Part shown: positions 20,313 through 30,321 of the stretch, in pieces | How the letters are laid out: the number at the start of each line of letters is the position of its first letter | Position numbering within the stretch: the first letter of the stretch is position 1 | Source: Staphylococcus saccharolyticus | Lineage (GTDB): Bacteria > Bacillota > Bacilli > Staphylococcales > Staphylococcaceae | NCBI RefSeq assembly: GCF_900458815.1 | Contig: NZ_UHDZ01000001.1 | Location: forward strand, 496,001-560,000 | Length of the DNA: 64,000 nt | Direction of reading: 5' to 3' | Translations under genes and position numbers: made by a program | The notes under the pieces: model-generated | Databases searched by the model: none | The model's input: only the letters and a program-made list of their open reading frames with translations | What the model was told of the DNA's origin: nothing

Positions 20313-20722
20313 AACGTCAATCCCCATTAAATTTCTTTCGACGAACTACAAAAAAATTTATTTTTACATTTAAATAAAGCACTTACATTAGCATCATCTA
20401 TACATTTTTTGTTTGAGTCATATATTGATAATATCAATTATAGTATGGAAAATTAAAAGTAGATAGTGTAGAATATGTTTCTATATTTACAAATTTTCTA
20501 AAAATTACAAAAAATTGATTGTAAAATCAAGATAACACTTATAATAATCTTATATTTGAACATTCATTACGTTATGTTTATATCATTTAAAAAGTTATTA
20601 CAAGTGTGATAAAGTTTCTTAATGTAAAACTTTAAAAGGTAGAGAACAACTTAGAGATTTGTGAGGTCAGATGTATCGTTTTATTTAAGGTTTCTAATTT
20701 AAGTAGAAGGAGTAAGTGATTG
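20313..20722. other. Intergenic region between lytS and the norB-like gene
   Basis: 410 bases, very AT-rich, no supported gene. It must hold divergent promoters for lytS and the efflux pump. ATTGAT-AAT-ATCAAT at about 20424-20438 is a perfect inverted repeat that could be a regulator site. I see no confident -35/-10 pair. Confidence 0.4.
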
Positions 20723-22123
20723 ATGGATACTTCAAAAAATTTTAGGGGAGATAATCGTCTATTATTGGGGATTATTTTAGGGGTTATTACATTTTGGTTA
20801 TTCGCACAGTCACTTGTTAATTTGGTTGTTCCTTTACAATCATCATATAACAGTGATATAGGTACCATAAATATTGCCGTCAGTCTGTCAGCGTTATTTT
20901 CAGGGTTATTTATAGTAGGCGCAGGGGATATTGCAGATAAATTCGGACGAGTAAAACTTACATATGTTGGCTTGATTCTCAATATTATTGGTTCAGTTTT
21001 AATCATTATCACACCTTTACCAAGTTTGTTGATTATTGGTCGTGCTGTTCAAGGTCTATCTGCAGCATGCATTATGCCAGCTACGTTGGCAATCATCAAT
21101 AAATATTATATTGGGACTGCAAGACAACGAGCGTTAAGTTATTGGTCAATAGGTTCATGGGGGGGGAGTGGTGTTTGTACACTGTTTGGAGGATTAATGG
21201 CAACAAATTTAGGTTGGCGTTCAATCTTCATAGTATCAATTATATTGACGATTCTATCAATGTTTTTAATCAAACATACGCCAGAAACAAAAGCTGAACC
21301 TATAGGAGATAAACCGTTAGAAACGAAGAAGTTTGATGTGATTAGCTTAATTATTTTAGTCGTTTGCATGTTAAGTATTAATGTTATCATTACACAAGCG
21401 TCTAACTTAGGTTTGTTTTCTCCAATCATTTTAGGACTTATCGTGTTATTTGTTGTTTCTTTGATTGGCTTTGTTATCTATGAAAATAAAATCAAGCATC
21501 CTCTTGTTGATTTTGATATTTTTAAAAACAAAGGATATACAGGAGCAACAGTTTCTAATTTCATGCTTAATGGTGTTGCAGGGGGGACATTAATCGTTGT
21601 AAATACATACTATCAACAGCAATTAGATTTTAACTCTCAACAAACAGGATATATTTCACTTACGTACTTAGTTGCAGTATTAATAATGATACGTGTGGGT
21701 GAAATGATTCTGCAAGCACTAGGACCTAAACGTCCATTATTACTGGGAAGTGGATTAACACTATTAGGCTTAATCTTACTGTCTTTAACGTTCTTACCTA
21801 ATACATGGTATATTGTTGCTAGTGTTGTAGGATATTTGTTATTTGGTGCAGGATTAGGTATTTATGCAACGCCATCCACAGATACTGCAGTTGCACAAGC
21901 ACCAGATGATAAGGTTGGTGTTGCTTCAGGTGTGTACAAAATGGCCTCATCCTTAGGGAATGCCTTTGGTGTTGCCATTTCAAGTACAGTATATAGTGTG
22001 TTAGCGTCTCAACTTAATTTAACGCTAGGTGGGTTCACGGGTGTGATATTTAATGCACTTGTTGCATTTTTAGCGTTAGTTTCAATATTATTCTTAGTTC
22101 CGAAAAAGCAATCGAATGTTTAA
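20723..22123 (+). CDS. norB: NorB-like multidrug efflux MFS transporter
   Basis: About 466 residues, 12-14 membrane segments. The sequence follows Staphylococcus aureus NorB closely: FWLFAQSLVN in helix 1, GLADKYGR-type loop (here GDIADKFGRVK), the stretch ALSYWSIGSWGGSGVC (helix 5, antiporter motif C region), and ATPSTDTAVAQAP near residue 390. NorB exports quinolones and other drugs and aids survival in abscesses; the drug range here is inferred. Start ATG 20723 with AAGGAG upstream (a TTG one codon earlier is possible). Monocistronic with its own terminator. Confidence 0.82.
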   Translation: MDTSKNFRGDNRLLLGIILGVITFWLFAQSLVNLVVPLQSSYNSDIGTINIAVSLSALFSGLFIVGAGDIADKFGRVKLTYVGLILNIIGSVLIIITPLPSLLIIGRAVQGLSAACIMPATLAIINKYYIGTARQRALSYWSIGSWGGSGVCTLFGGLMATNLGWRSIFIVSIILTILSMFLIKHTPETKAEPIGDKPLETKKFDVISLIILVVCMLSINVIITQASNLGLFSPIILGLIVLFVVSLIGFVIYENKIKHPLVDFDIFKNKGYTGATVSNFMLNGVAGGTLIVVNTYYQQQLDFNSQQTGYISLTYLVAVLIMIRVGEMILQALGPKRPLLLGSGLTLLGLILLSLTFLPNTWYIVASVVGYLLFGAGLGIYATPSTDTAVAQAPDDKVGVASGVYKMASSLGNAFGVAISSTVYSVLASQLNLTLGGFTGVIFNALVAFLALVSILFLVPKKQSNV

Positions 22124-22146
22124 ATATAATCATTTAGAGGCATCAC

Positions 22147-22173
22147 GGCACATGTCGTGTGCCCTAATTTTTA
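22147..22173 (+). terminator. Terminator after norB-like gene
   Basis: GGCACA-TGTCG-TGTGCC hairpin followed by CTAATTTTT. Confidence 0.75.
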
Positions 22174-22279
22174 AATGACAATTAACAGAAAATTGAAATA
22201 TTATCATAGTGTGTTATTGACTAGTCATTACTGAAGTAGTATTTTTAAAACAATATTATTAACTAAGGGGATGACATAA

Positions 22280-23126
22280 ATGAAAATTGCAATTGCAGGT
22301 TCAGGAGCGTTAGGTTCTGGTTTCGGTGCAAAGCTATTTCAACATGGTTATGACGTCACGCTTATCGATGGATAGGACCCACAAATTACAAAGATACAAC
22401 AAGAAGGTTTGCACATTGACATTAATGGTGAGTCACATCACTTTAATATACCTATGCATCGTCTAACAGAAATTCCCTCAGATGCATTATATGATGTCGT
22501 ATTTTTATTTCCAAAATCAATGCAACTCGAAGAAATTCTCAAATATATTCATCCTCATCTTCATGAAACAATGATTGTTGTATGTACCATGAATGGCTTG
22601 AAACATGAATGTATCATCCAAAAATATGTTTCAGTAGACAGAATAGTGTGCGGTGTAACAACCTGGACTGCTGGAATTGAGCAACCAGGACATACTCATC
22701 TAATGGGCCAGGTCCAGTAGAAATTGGTCATCTTAAACCAGAAGGCAAGAAGAATGTCAATGTCATTGTTGATATATTACAAAAATCTGAATTAAATAAT
22801 GTAATCTAGCGATGTTAAATGATAGCACTTATGCTCAGAATTTAATATACAAGATAACTCAAGAAATTGTTCACGTTGCCACTTCAGATTATGTCTATCT
22901 TAATGTTGACGAAGTATTTGACTATTTAATTGATTTAAACGAAAAAGTAGGGCCACACTATCAGTCAATGTATCAAGATTTAATTAATGATAATCGTAAA
23001 ACTGAAATCGATTATATTAATGGTGCAGTTTCACAATTAGGAAAGGAAAATAAAATCCCTACACCAGTAAATGAATTTGTCACTAATCTTATTCATTCAA
23101 AAGAAAGCCAGCGTCAAGCACAATAA
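22280..23126 (+). pseudogene. Ketopantoate reductase-like protein, broken
   Basis: ApbA/PanE family NADPH-dependent reductases make pantoate for coenzyme A. ATG 22280 follows AAGGGG. The dinucleotide site GSGALGSGFG is intact at residues 7-16, but TAG at 22373-22375 replaces the Trp expected in LIDGWDP. The frame is then shifted near 22705, and around 22800 the text jumps from the central helix into the C-terminal domain with about 25 codons missing. The C-terminal piece ends VNEFVTNLI. Paralogues of this family are common in staphylococci, so pantothenate synthesis may not depend on it. Confidence 0.85.
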
Positions 23127-23135
23127 ATAATATAA

Positions 23136-23182
23136 GTAGTCCATTATCTTTATCATTTAAAAAGATGTGTACTACTTTTTTT
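23136..23182 (+). terminator. Terminator after ketopantoate reductase remnant
   Basis: AGTAGT pairs with ACTACT, with inner ATCTTT/AAAGAT, followed by seven or more T. Confidence 0.75.
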
Positions 23183-23257
23183 GTGGAATGTTAGATATGC
23201 TTGAGTCATTTGTTGAACGGGTAAAACGAACAATGCAAATAAAAAGGAGTTGTTATC

Positions 23258-23693
23258 ATGTCTAACACATGTAGGAGAATCATGTTGACAGGTATTGCAG
23301 GAGGATTTATTGGTGGTGCAGTTAAAATGGGGATGGGAAGCACTTGTTCCGCCAAGAACACCTGAACGTGACGAAGAACCTCCACCAATGACATTACTTC
23401 ATAAACTTAACTTATCAGAAAATGTGAAAAACGCTAAATATACCTATAATCAAAATGACATTCCAATTACAGTGATGGGTGTACATTATGGGTTCTCAAT
23501 AGCAAATGCTTTTGTGTATGCGCTGCTTACAGAAAAATGTCCGAAATTCTCAACGTTTAGAGGAGGGGCATTTGGTATTATGATTCATATTCTTTTCCCT
23601 GAATACTTACTTCCTAGACTTGGTATAACACCAGAGGTTGAAGATTTACCAAAAGAAGGACGACTTTCTGAGCTATTCGCACATATGATTTAG
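23258..23693 (+). pseudogene. YagU/DUF1440 membrane protein, one-base frameshift
   Basis: Start ATG 23258, eight bases after AAAGGAG. The first membrane segment (GIAGGFIGGAVKMG) is in one frame; the rest, beginning WEALVPPRTPER, is in another. One extra base near 23330 explains the break. The remainder is normal for the YagU family (inner membrane protein, linked to acid resistance in Escherichia coli): TVMGVHYGFSIANAF and GAFGIMIHILFPEYLLPRLG. A single lesion, so either very recent or a sequence error. Confidence 0.75.
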
Positions 23694-23735
23694 ATGAATT
23701 CGATTGAATTTGTAACATTAGCTATCAAATAATAT

Positions 23736-23850
23736 GAGGGTGGTACAGAAATCGTATTAAATTCGTTGACCCACCGAGGTCCCCCGTACCCCAACTTGCA
23801 ATGTCTGTAGAATTTCTGAGAGAAATTATGGAGATCCAGGCTTGTAAAAG
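23736..23850 (+). repeat. Staphylococcal intergenic repeat, copy A
   Basis: Begins GAGGGTGGTACAG and includes CCCCAACTTGCAATGTCTG and GAATTTCTGAGAGAAATT. It shares these blocks with copies at 44362-44524 and 48336-48488 (inverted). CCCCAACTTGCATTGTCTG-type elements are familiar between staphylococcal genes. Confidence 0.75.
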
Positions 23851-23876
23851 ATAAAATGTCTTCAATAAATTGAAAT

Positions 23877-23947
23877 AAAGCACGATTTACAGCGAGTTTA
23901 AGTAGAGATATAGTCTCTAAACGTGTGCTGTATATCGTGCTTTTTTT
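23877..23947. terminator. Long terminator hairpin downstream of yidC paralogue
   Basis: AAAGCACGATTTACAGC pairs with GCTGTATATCGTGCTTT, continued by GTTTA..GAGA/TCTC..TAAAC. Flanks are A-rich on one side and T7 on the other, so it can act on both strands. Confidence 0.85.
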
Positions 23948-23956
23948 AGTAGTTCA

Positions 23957-24784
23957 TCAGTGGTTTCTAATGTCTTCGGCTTCTTTACTTGTTAAATTTT
24001 GTTGTAATTGAAGCGCTTCATGTCGAGCAAGCTTTTGGTAATATGAATGTGCAAAATGCATTTGCACGATTAAGAAAGCAGCACTTATACTCCAGTATAA
24101 GCCTATAGCTGCCGCTGAATGTAGGGAGGCGTAAGTGATAAATAGTGGTGAAAACACCATCATAAAATAATATGTCTTGCGCTGTTCTTTAGGGTAATGT
24201 ATTGAGTTGACAAGTGGTTGTATAAAATACATCATTGCCGCAATAAAAGTCATAATAATATCTGGCTTAGTTAAGTCAAACCATAAAAAATGATGATACT
24301 TAGTGATTCCATCACTTGTAGGATATTTCAAGCTCATATATAAGCCCATCAAAATAGGCATTTGAATAATGACGGGCAGACATCCAATCATGTTTTTTAG
24401 TGGATTGATGTCATATGATTTATATTTTTTCATTAAAAGCTGATTAGCTGCATTTCGTTCTTCTTGTGAATCAGCGTGTTTAATTTTTTCTCGTACAGCA
24501 TCTAGTTCTGGTTGTACAATTTTCGTTTTTTCTCGCATCATATGCATGTTTTTAACTTGAATTAACATTAAAGGAAGTAAGATAAAACGTACGATAAGCA
24601 CGATGGCTATAATCGCAAATCCGTAATTATCATGAAAAAGTCTTCCTAAAAAGTGAAGAAACCCATCCATAGGTTTAACGAAAAAGCTATAAAAAATACC
24701 AGTTTGATTTTCCTTTTTAGAATAGTCGCATCCTGCCAATAATACAATTAAGCTCATTATTATAAAAATCAATCGTTTACGCAT
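23957..24784 (-). CDS. yidC2: YidC/Oxa1 membrane protein insertase, second-paralogue type
   Basis: Encodes 275 residues. Lipoprotein signal with lipobox LAGC (Cys at residue 19), then five membrane segments typical of Gram-positive YidC: RFILLPLMLIQ in the first, NPLKNMIGCLPVIIQMPILM in the second, HFLWFDLTKPD in the third. The conserved Arg in the hydrophilic groove is the R of IVRFILLP. It inserts and folds membrane proteins with or without SecYEG. Several coagulase-negative staphylococci carry two YidC genes; the short tail and divergent loops here suit the second copy, but the first is not in this window to compare. Confidence 0.82.
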   Translation of the reverse strand: MRKRLIFIIMSLIVLLAGCDYSKKENQTGIFYSFFVKPMDGFLHFLGRLFHDNYGFAIIAIVLIVRFILLPLMLIQVKNMHMMREKTKIVQPELDAVREKIKHADSQEERNAANQLLMKKYKSYDINPLKNMIGCLPVIIQMPILMGLYMSLKYPTSDGITKYHHFLWFDLTKPDIIMTFIAAMMYFIQPLVNSIHYPKEQRKTYYFMMVFSPLFITYASLHSAAAIGLYWSISAAFLIVQMHFAHSYYQKLARHEALQLQQNLTSKEAEDIRNH

Positions 24785-24954
24785 AGCTATACTTCCTTTT
24801 TCTATCTGTTCCTAGTATATATATAATTATTCTAATATTCGCCTTTAACAATTACGCACAAAGTAATTAAATTTAAATTTGATTGTACGCTCTTAAAGTA
24901 ACAAAATTTATGCCTATGCGTCACTACTGATTACTAAATGTTCATATTATTTTC

Positions 24955-26467
24955 TTAAATGTTTTGTTTGATAACTAATGACTTTGATTGTTTAGTCAGA
25001 ATGATTAGCGATAACCAAACTGTTACCATTAAAACAAAGAAATAGATACTTGCAATTAACCATTTTGGGTATGAAGGTAACCAAGATAAGATAAATGACC
25101 AACTTGCTCCACTGAAAATAAATATTGGAAGTAAATAAGCCACTATATTAAATAGTGTGAATAAAGTAATGATGATGATAAAAGTGATGAAAGATTGCTT
25201 TTTATCGTTATAAATTAAAAGTTTACGTCGTAAATCTCATTAGCGTTAACATTGTAAATAATAACGTACCAAGTATAGCAATGATTGTGGTTGTAAGTTA
25301 TTCACTTTTTGATTGATTTATCTTGTCTTCAAGTGTTGTATAATGATCATTATTTAAAATTTGTGAGTTTATATTGTTCGCCAATTCAAATACTTGTTTA
25401 GATTTCATATTTGCTAAAACAACGATTCCGTAAGATTTTTTAGGATTTAACAAGATTTCAGATGAAAAATTGTCTAGTATTCCTGTATGAAAAATAATAT
25501 TATCATCCGTATTGACGAACCAACCTGCACCATAACCGTCTGCATCATCTTTACCGATAGATGTAGCAAAAGCTTTGTGAGATGTCTCGATAAGAGGTTG
25601 ACTAGTCACTGGTGGCTTTAATTGAAATTTAACCCAGTTTCTTAAATCTTTAGTACTAGACATCATAAAGGCGGCGGGTGTGTCTCCAATATTAAATTCA
25701 GGTTTAGATTTTTCTACATTTCCATTGAATAATTCATAGCCCGTCGCATCATCTTTACCTTTGACATTCGTAGTTTTGAATGTCGTATGCACCATATTTA
25801 GAGGGTTTAAAATGTGATGTTGAATATAAGAAATATAAGATTTGTGTGATACATTTTGAATGACTAGTCCTAGAATATCGTAATTCATATTGGAGTATTC
25901 AAATGTTTCACCTGGACTATGATTTAGCGACTTACCTTTTGCATACTTAACAATATGGTCTATCGTATTGTAATCTTTAAAATAATGATTTTCTTCAGTG
26001 ATATCAAAAGGTATTCCACTAGTTTGACCGAGCAATTGTTTGATGGTTATATCTTGTTTTTCATCGTCATATTTCATATAAAAATCAGGTATGTATTTAG
26101 ATACCTTATCGTTTAGATTGACCTTTCCTTCACGAACCAGTTGCAAGATAGCATATCCTGTGAAAGCTTTAGTATTAGAGGCGATTTCAAATTTTGTTTT
26201 CGGGGATACCTTTTTCTTTTGTGCTACGTTGGCATACCCATATCCTTTATCCATAAAGACTTTGTTATCTTTAATAATTAACACAGAGACACCGGGGATA
26301 TCTCCTTTTTCCATTGTTGAAAGAACCATTCTATCAATTTGTGTTTGAGAATGATCTGTAAGCATTGTTATATTTTTACTATGAGCAGTGTAGTGCTTAG
26401 TTACTATGGCTACAAATAATAAAATAATTAGTGTGACGACAGTGATTTTAAACTTTTTTCTTTTCAT
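24955..26467 (-). pseudogene. Flp/FmtA-like serine hydrolase, C-terminal membrane domain severed
   Basis: S. aureus Flp is a penicillin-recognising serine hydrolase of about 500 residues with an N-terminal membrane anchor and a C-terminal multi-helix domain. The catalytic part is intact in one 389-codon frame: SNTK (the SxxK nucleophile), YSN, and HTG. It ends at TAA 25298-25300, but the same frame continues after the stop as TTTIIAILGTLLFTMLTLMRF; after a one-base shift near 25225 it goes on to RRKLLIYNDKK and three more helices, ending at 24955. Total rebuilt length is about 504 codons. The catalytic domain may still be made, without the C-terminal domain. Confidence 0.8.
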
Positions 26468-26606
26468 TGAACATCCTCTACCTAATTCCTTTCAGTTTAT
26501 TGTTCACAATTTAGATGTAATAAGTGAGTTTATTATAACAGTTTTTTTGAAAAATTATTCAAATGAAGTCACATTACATCGTTTACAACTAGTTTTTTTA
26601 GTTAAA

Positions 26607-26624
26607 AGTTGCAAATTTTCAACT
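26607..26624. promoter_or_regulatory. Inverted repeat between flp-like gene and kimA
   Basis: AGTTG-CAAATTTT-CAACT, flanked by ACTAGTTTTTTTAGTT just upstream. Placed between divergent genes; it could be an operator, but no regulator can be named. Confidence 0.35.
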
Positions 26625-26751
26625 AAAAATAAGTGTACAATAACACTATTGGAGTAAATGAGGTGTTAAAAAATATGTGAAAAACCTATACATTTTAAAT
26701 TTATGGGAGTATAGTGTACCCATCGATATAAGAGTTAAAGAGGTAGGAGTC

Positions 26752-28581
26752 ATGTTCAATCAATTTAAAAGACTTTTAATCGGTAGACCTAAGAAAAATA
26801 GAGATTTGAAGGATGAAAAAATTACAAAATTCAAAGGTCTAGCAATCTTGTCTTCCGATGCTTTATCATCTGTTGCATATGGGCCAGAGCAGATTTTGAT
26901 TACTTTATCGGTAATTGGAGCAGTCGCTTCTTGGTATACTTTACCTATTGCCGGTGCTGTTTTAATATTACTTACAGCTTTAATTATGTCGTATCGTCAA
27001 ATTATATATGCTTATCCTAAGGGCGGGGGCGCATATATGGTGTCTAAGACGAATCTCGGTGAAAAATGGGGATTGCTTGCAGGCGGTTCTCTATTAGTAG
27101 ACTATATATTGACAGTTGCTGTGAGTATTTCATCAGGAGCAGATGCTTTTGTAGCTGCCTTTCCTAATTTGTATCACTTTAAAGTATTAATTGCTTGTTT
27201 ATTAGTATTGTTTATTTTGATTATGAACTTACGAGGGTTGACTGAATCAGCAACTGTATTATCTTATCCAGTCTACTTATTTATCGTAGGATTAATTATT
27301 CTAATAATTGTAGGAACATATCGTGTCGCTATTGGGGATGTACATCCACACATGCAGTCAACTGTTGGAACTGCAGTACCAGGCGTTACGTTATTTTTAC
27401 TTTTAAAAGCATTTTCTTCTGGTGCATCATCCTTAACAGGGGTCGAAGCGATTTCTAATGCTGTCACTAACTTTAAAGATCCAGCACCGAAAAATGCTGT
27501 TAAAACTTTAGTGATGATGGGTACAATATTAGCCGTTCTATTAGTGGGTATTGTCTCATTATCATATGTATATGGCATTATGCCACAAACCGAAACGACA
27601 GTGCTTTCACAGCTCGCTTCAAAAATATTTGGTGAAAATGTCGCATTTTACTTTGTACAAGCAACGACTGTAATGATTTTAGTTTTAGCTGCGAATACAG
27701 GATTTACAGCATTTCCAATGTTAGCAGCATCAATGTCTAAAGATAAATATATGCCACGTATGTTTATCGTGCGTGGTGATCGATTAGGCTATTCTAACTC
27801 AATCATTACATTAGGTGTGTTAGCCATTATCTTAATTATTGTGTTTAATGGTATGACTGAAAACCTAATACCTTTATATGCGGTAGGTGTGTTTATTCCA
27901 TTTACACTAGCTCAATTTGGTATGGTTTTAAAATGGACTAGAGAACGACCTAAAGGTTGGAGTATCAAACTGTCATTTAACTTAGTTGGTGGAACGATTA
28001 CTTTTATTGTTTTTATGATTTTATTAGTCACTAAATTCAATCAAGTATGGCCAATTCTTTTATTCTTACCATTTGTCGTACTCGTATTTATAAGAATTAA
28101 TGTACATTATAAAAATATTGCAGATGAATTACGATCTGATATTGATGTCCATGATATACCAGTTGTTGATCGTAGTTTGGCGATTGTTCCTATTCAAAGC
28201 ATTACAACAGCAGTAGATAAATCTATTTACTATGCTCAAATGCTGGCAAATAATGATGTTATCGCAGTGCATGTCACATTTGGTGATGAGGATGAAAAGG
28301 CCTTTTTGGCTAAGTGGAAACGTCATTTCCCTGAAGTAAGGCTTGTTATTTTGCATTCTGAGTATAGAAGTATCATTCGTCCTATATCGCGTTTTATTGA
28401 TAAGATTCGCAAAAAAGCGAATGATCAAAACTATTTAATCACTGTAGTTGTACCAGAATTTATTCCCAAAAAACCTTGGCACAATTTATTACACAATCAA
28501 ACAAGTGTAAGATTAAAAATGCATTTGATTTATCAAAAAAATGTTATATTATGTACTATTCCATTTAAACTTATGAAATAA
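26752..28581 (+). CDS. kimA: KimA-like high-affinity potassium importer
   Basis: About 609 residues: 12 membrane segments of the APC fold, then a soluble C-terminal domain of about 150 residues. It tracks Bacillus subtilis KimA (YdaO) along its length: LSSDALSSVAYG in helix 1, SYRQIIYAYPKGGGAY, GGSLLVDYILTVAVS, LLKAFSSGASSLTGVEA, and the C-terminal PKKPWHNLLHNQ. KimA is a proton-coupled K+ importer inhibited by cyclic-di-AMP. Start chosen at ATG 26752, eight bases after AGAGG, matching the family N-terminus; longer in-frame starts upstream add residues the family lacks. Confidence 0.85.
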   Translation: MFNQFKRLLIGRPKKNRDLKDEKITKFKGLAILSSDALSSVAYGPEQILITLSVIGAVASWYTLPIAGAVLILLTALIMSYRQIIYAYPKGGGAYMVSKTNLGEKWGLLAGGSLLVDYILTVAVSISSGADAFVAAFPNLYHFKVLIACLLVLFILIMNLRGLTESATVLSYPVYLFIVGLIILIIVGTYRVAIGDVHPHMQSTVGTAVPGVTLFLLLKAFSSGASSLTGVEAISNAVTNFKDPAPKNAVKTLVMMGTILAVLLVGIVSLSYVYGIMPQTETTVLSQLASKIFGENVAFYFVQATTVMILVLAANTGFTAFPMLAASMSKDKYMPRMFIVRGDRLGYSNSIITLGVLAIILIIVFNGMTENLIPLYAVGVFIPFTLAQFGMVLKWTRERPKGWSIKLSFNLVGGTITFIVFMILLVTKFNQVWPILLFLPFVVLVFIRINVHYKNIADELRSDIDVHDIPVVDRSLAIVPIQSITTAVDKSIYYAQMLANNDVIAVHVTFGDEDEKAFLAKWKRHFPEVRLVILHSEYRSIIRPISRFIDKIRKKANDQNYLITVVVPEFIPKKPWHNLLHNQTSVRLKMHLIYQKNVILCTIPFKLMK

Positions 28582-28582
28582 A

Positions 28583-28632
28583 AAAAGAGGGTCAGAACGT
28601 ACATTCTAGGATGGGTTTTTGATCCTTTTTTA
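28583..28632 (+). terminator. Terminator after kimA
   Basis: AGGGTCA pairs with TGATCCT (one G-U), with A-run before and T-run after. Confidence 0.7.
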
Positions 28633-28635
28633 GAT

Positions 28636-30015
28636 TTAAATATTTCTACTAATTCTTTGATCTGAAGTGCTTTGTCTACGTGCAAGCGCCTCAGCATTCT
28701 TTTTATATTTCTTATAATAGAAGAACAAGAAAATAAACTACAGTGGTGAAATAAAAATAGCAGCTCGGGTATTGTTGCTAAAGAATAATAAAATAAATAC
28801 GAAGAAGAAGAAAGCAAGTACAATGTATCCCATCATTCGACCACCTCTTAATTTAAATTTATTTTCTTTATGTTCTTGTGGATTATAGACAATGTAAGAC
28901 ATAATAATCATTGCCCAAACAACTAAGAAGAGAACAGTTGATAGCGTTGTGATATAGATAAATAATCGTATTGCATTTGGAAAAATAAAGTTAAGCAGTG
29001 CTGCAATTAATAAGGCGAATGATGATACGAACATTGATAAGTATGGTATCCCATTAGCATTGGTTTTTGTAAGTTTTTTAGGCCCTAATCCCTGTTTAGC
29101 TAATCCAAATAAGATTCTACTGTTAGAGTATATTCCACTATTTGTTGCAGAAGCAGCTGCAGTTAATAATACCAGCAGCTAATGGCACGCCAATCAAAGT
29201 AAACAATTTAACGAATGGACTGCTGTCTGGGTCAATATTATACCATGGGATGACTGACATAATGACGAGTAGTCCTCCAATGTAGAAAAGTAGTATTCTA
29301 ATAGGAACGTTATTAATTGCTTTAGGTATTGTCTTTTCAGGCTCCTTTGTTTCTCCAGCAGTGACATCAATCAGTTCAATACCAATAAATGAATAAACTG
29401 CAATTTGGAAAGACATTAAGAAACCGAATATTCCGTGAGGGAACATTCCATGATGATGAACTAAATTTCCAAATGAAGCATGACCATATTCTGTTTTAAA
29501 TGATAGAAAAATAAGTACGAGACCGACGATAACCATTGCAATAATTATTACGACTTTAATAATTGAAAACCAAAACTCTAGTTCCCCAAATAATCGAGCA
29601 CCGAGTAAATTAAACGAGATTAAAATCAATACAATGAATAGTACAGTTAGCCAATGGGGGACTTGTGGATACCAAAAAGCAAAATATTGTCCCGTAGCTG
29701 TAAGATCAGACATACTTGAAACAATCCAACAAATCCAATATGTTCAACCAATAACAAAGCCACCAAAAGATCCTAGATATTCATCGGCGATATCATCAAA
29801 CGAATTAAATTTAGAATTGCTTAGCAGTAATTCTCCTAATCCACGCATAAATGCGAATAATATCATACCAATAATCATATAAGTGAATAACAGTGGTGGT
29901 CCAGTTAATGCAATTGTTTGCCCTGAACCTAAAAATAACCCAGACCTATTGCACCGCCAATAGCTATCAATTGGATGTGACTGTTACTCAATTCTCTATG
30001 CAACTGCCTAGCCAT
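28636..30015 (-). pseudogene. CycA-like amino acid permease, two nonsense and two indel lesions
   Basis: The rebuilt protein is an APC amino acid permease closest to CycA-type (Ser/Ala/Gly, D-amino acid) carriers: ELSNSHIQLIAIGGAIG at the N-terminus, FMSFQIAVYSFIGIELI-type helix (here FLMSFQIAVYSFIGIE), TAGETKEPEKTIPKAIN, and SNSRILFGLAKQG. Start ATG 30015 behind AGGGGG. Lesions: one-base loss near 29940; TGA at 29744-29746 where IGWTYW needs Trp; a small deletion near 29165; TAG at 28738-28740 where PLWFIF needs Trp. True end is TAA 28636-28638. Confidence 0.88.
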
Positions 30016-30321
30016 AAACTTCCCCCTAAAAGTTCTTTTATGAAAGCGTTTACTTAAACATAATGTTATAGAAAGCATAATTATAAAGCAAGAATTTTCA
30101 GAAATATAAGTAAATACATATATTTGTATGACTATGATAACTATTACTTATAATTATTTTAATTTCAATATGTTGGAATATTTATAATGAAAATTATGAT
30201 TAATTATAGTCTTTATTTTTGAAATAGCAAGTATTTGTATCATGCTCAATGATTAACAATCAGTATGGACTATGTAATAATGATGTTTATTGTATTAAAA
30301 GTGAAAGAGTGGGTAGTGAAG
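30016..30321. other. Intergenic region, no gene seen
   Basis: 306 bases, extremely AT-rich, between two divergent broken genes. Beyond the promoters it must contain, I see no conserved structure or coding signal. Confidence 0.4.

Noticed and set aside
20424..20438. Rex site at the ATTGAT-AAT-ATCAAT palindrome upstream of lytS
   Set aside because: It lacks the TGTGA/TCACA arms and has the wrong spacing.
26615..26629. CodY box between flp-like gene and kimA
   Set aside because: Only about 10 of 15 consensus bases match, which is expected by chance in AT-rich sequence.
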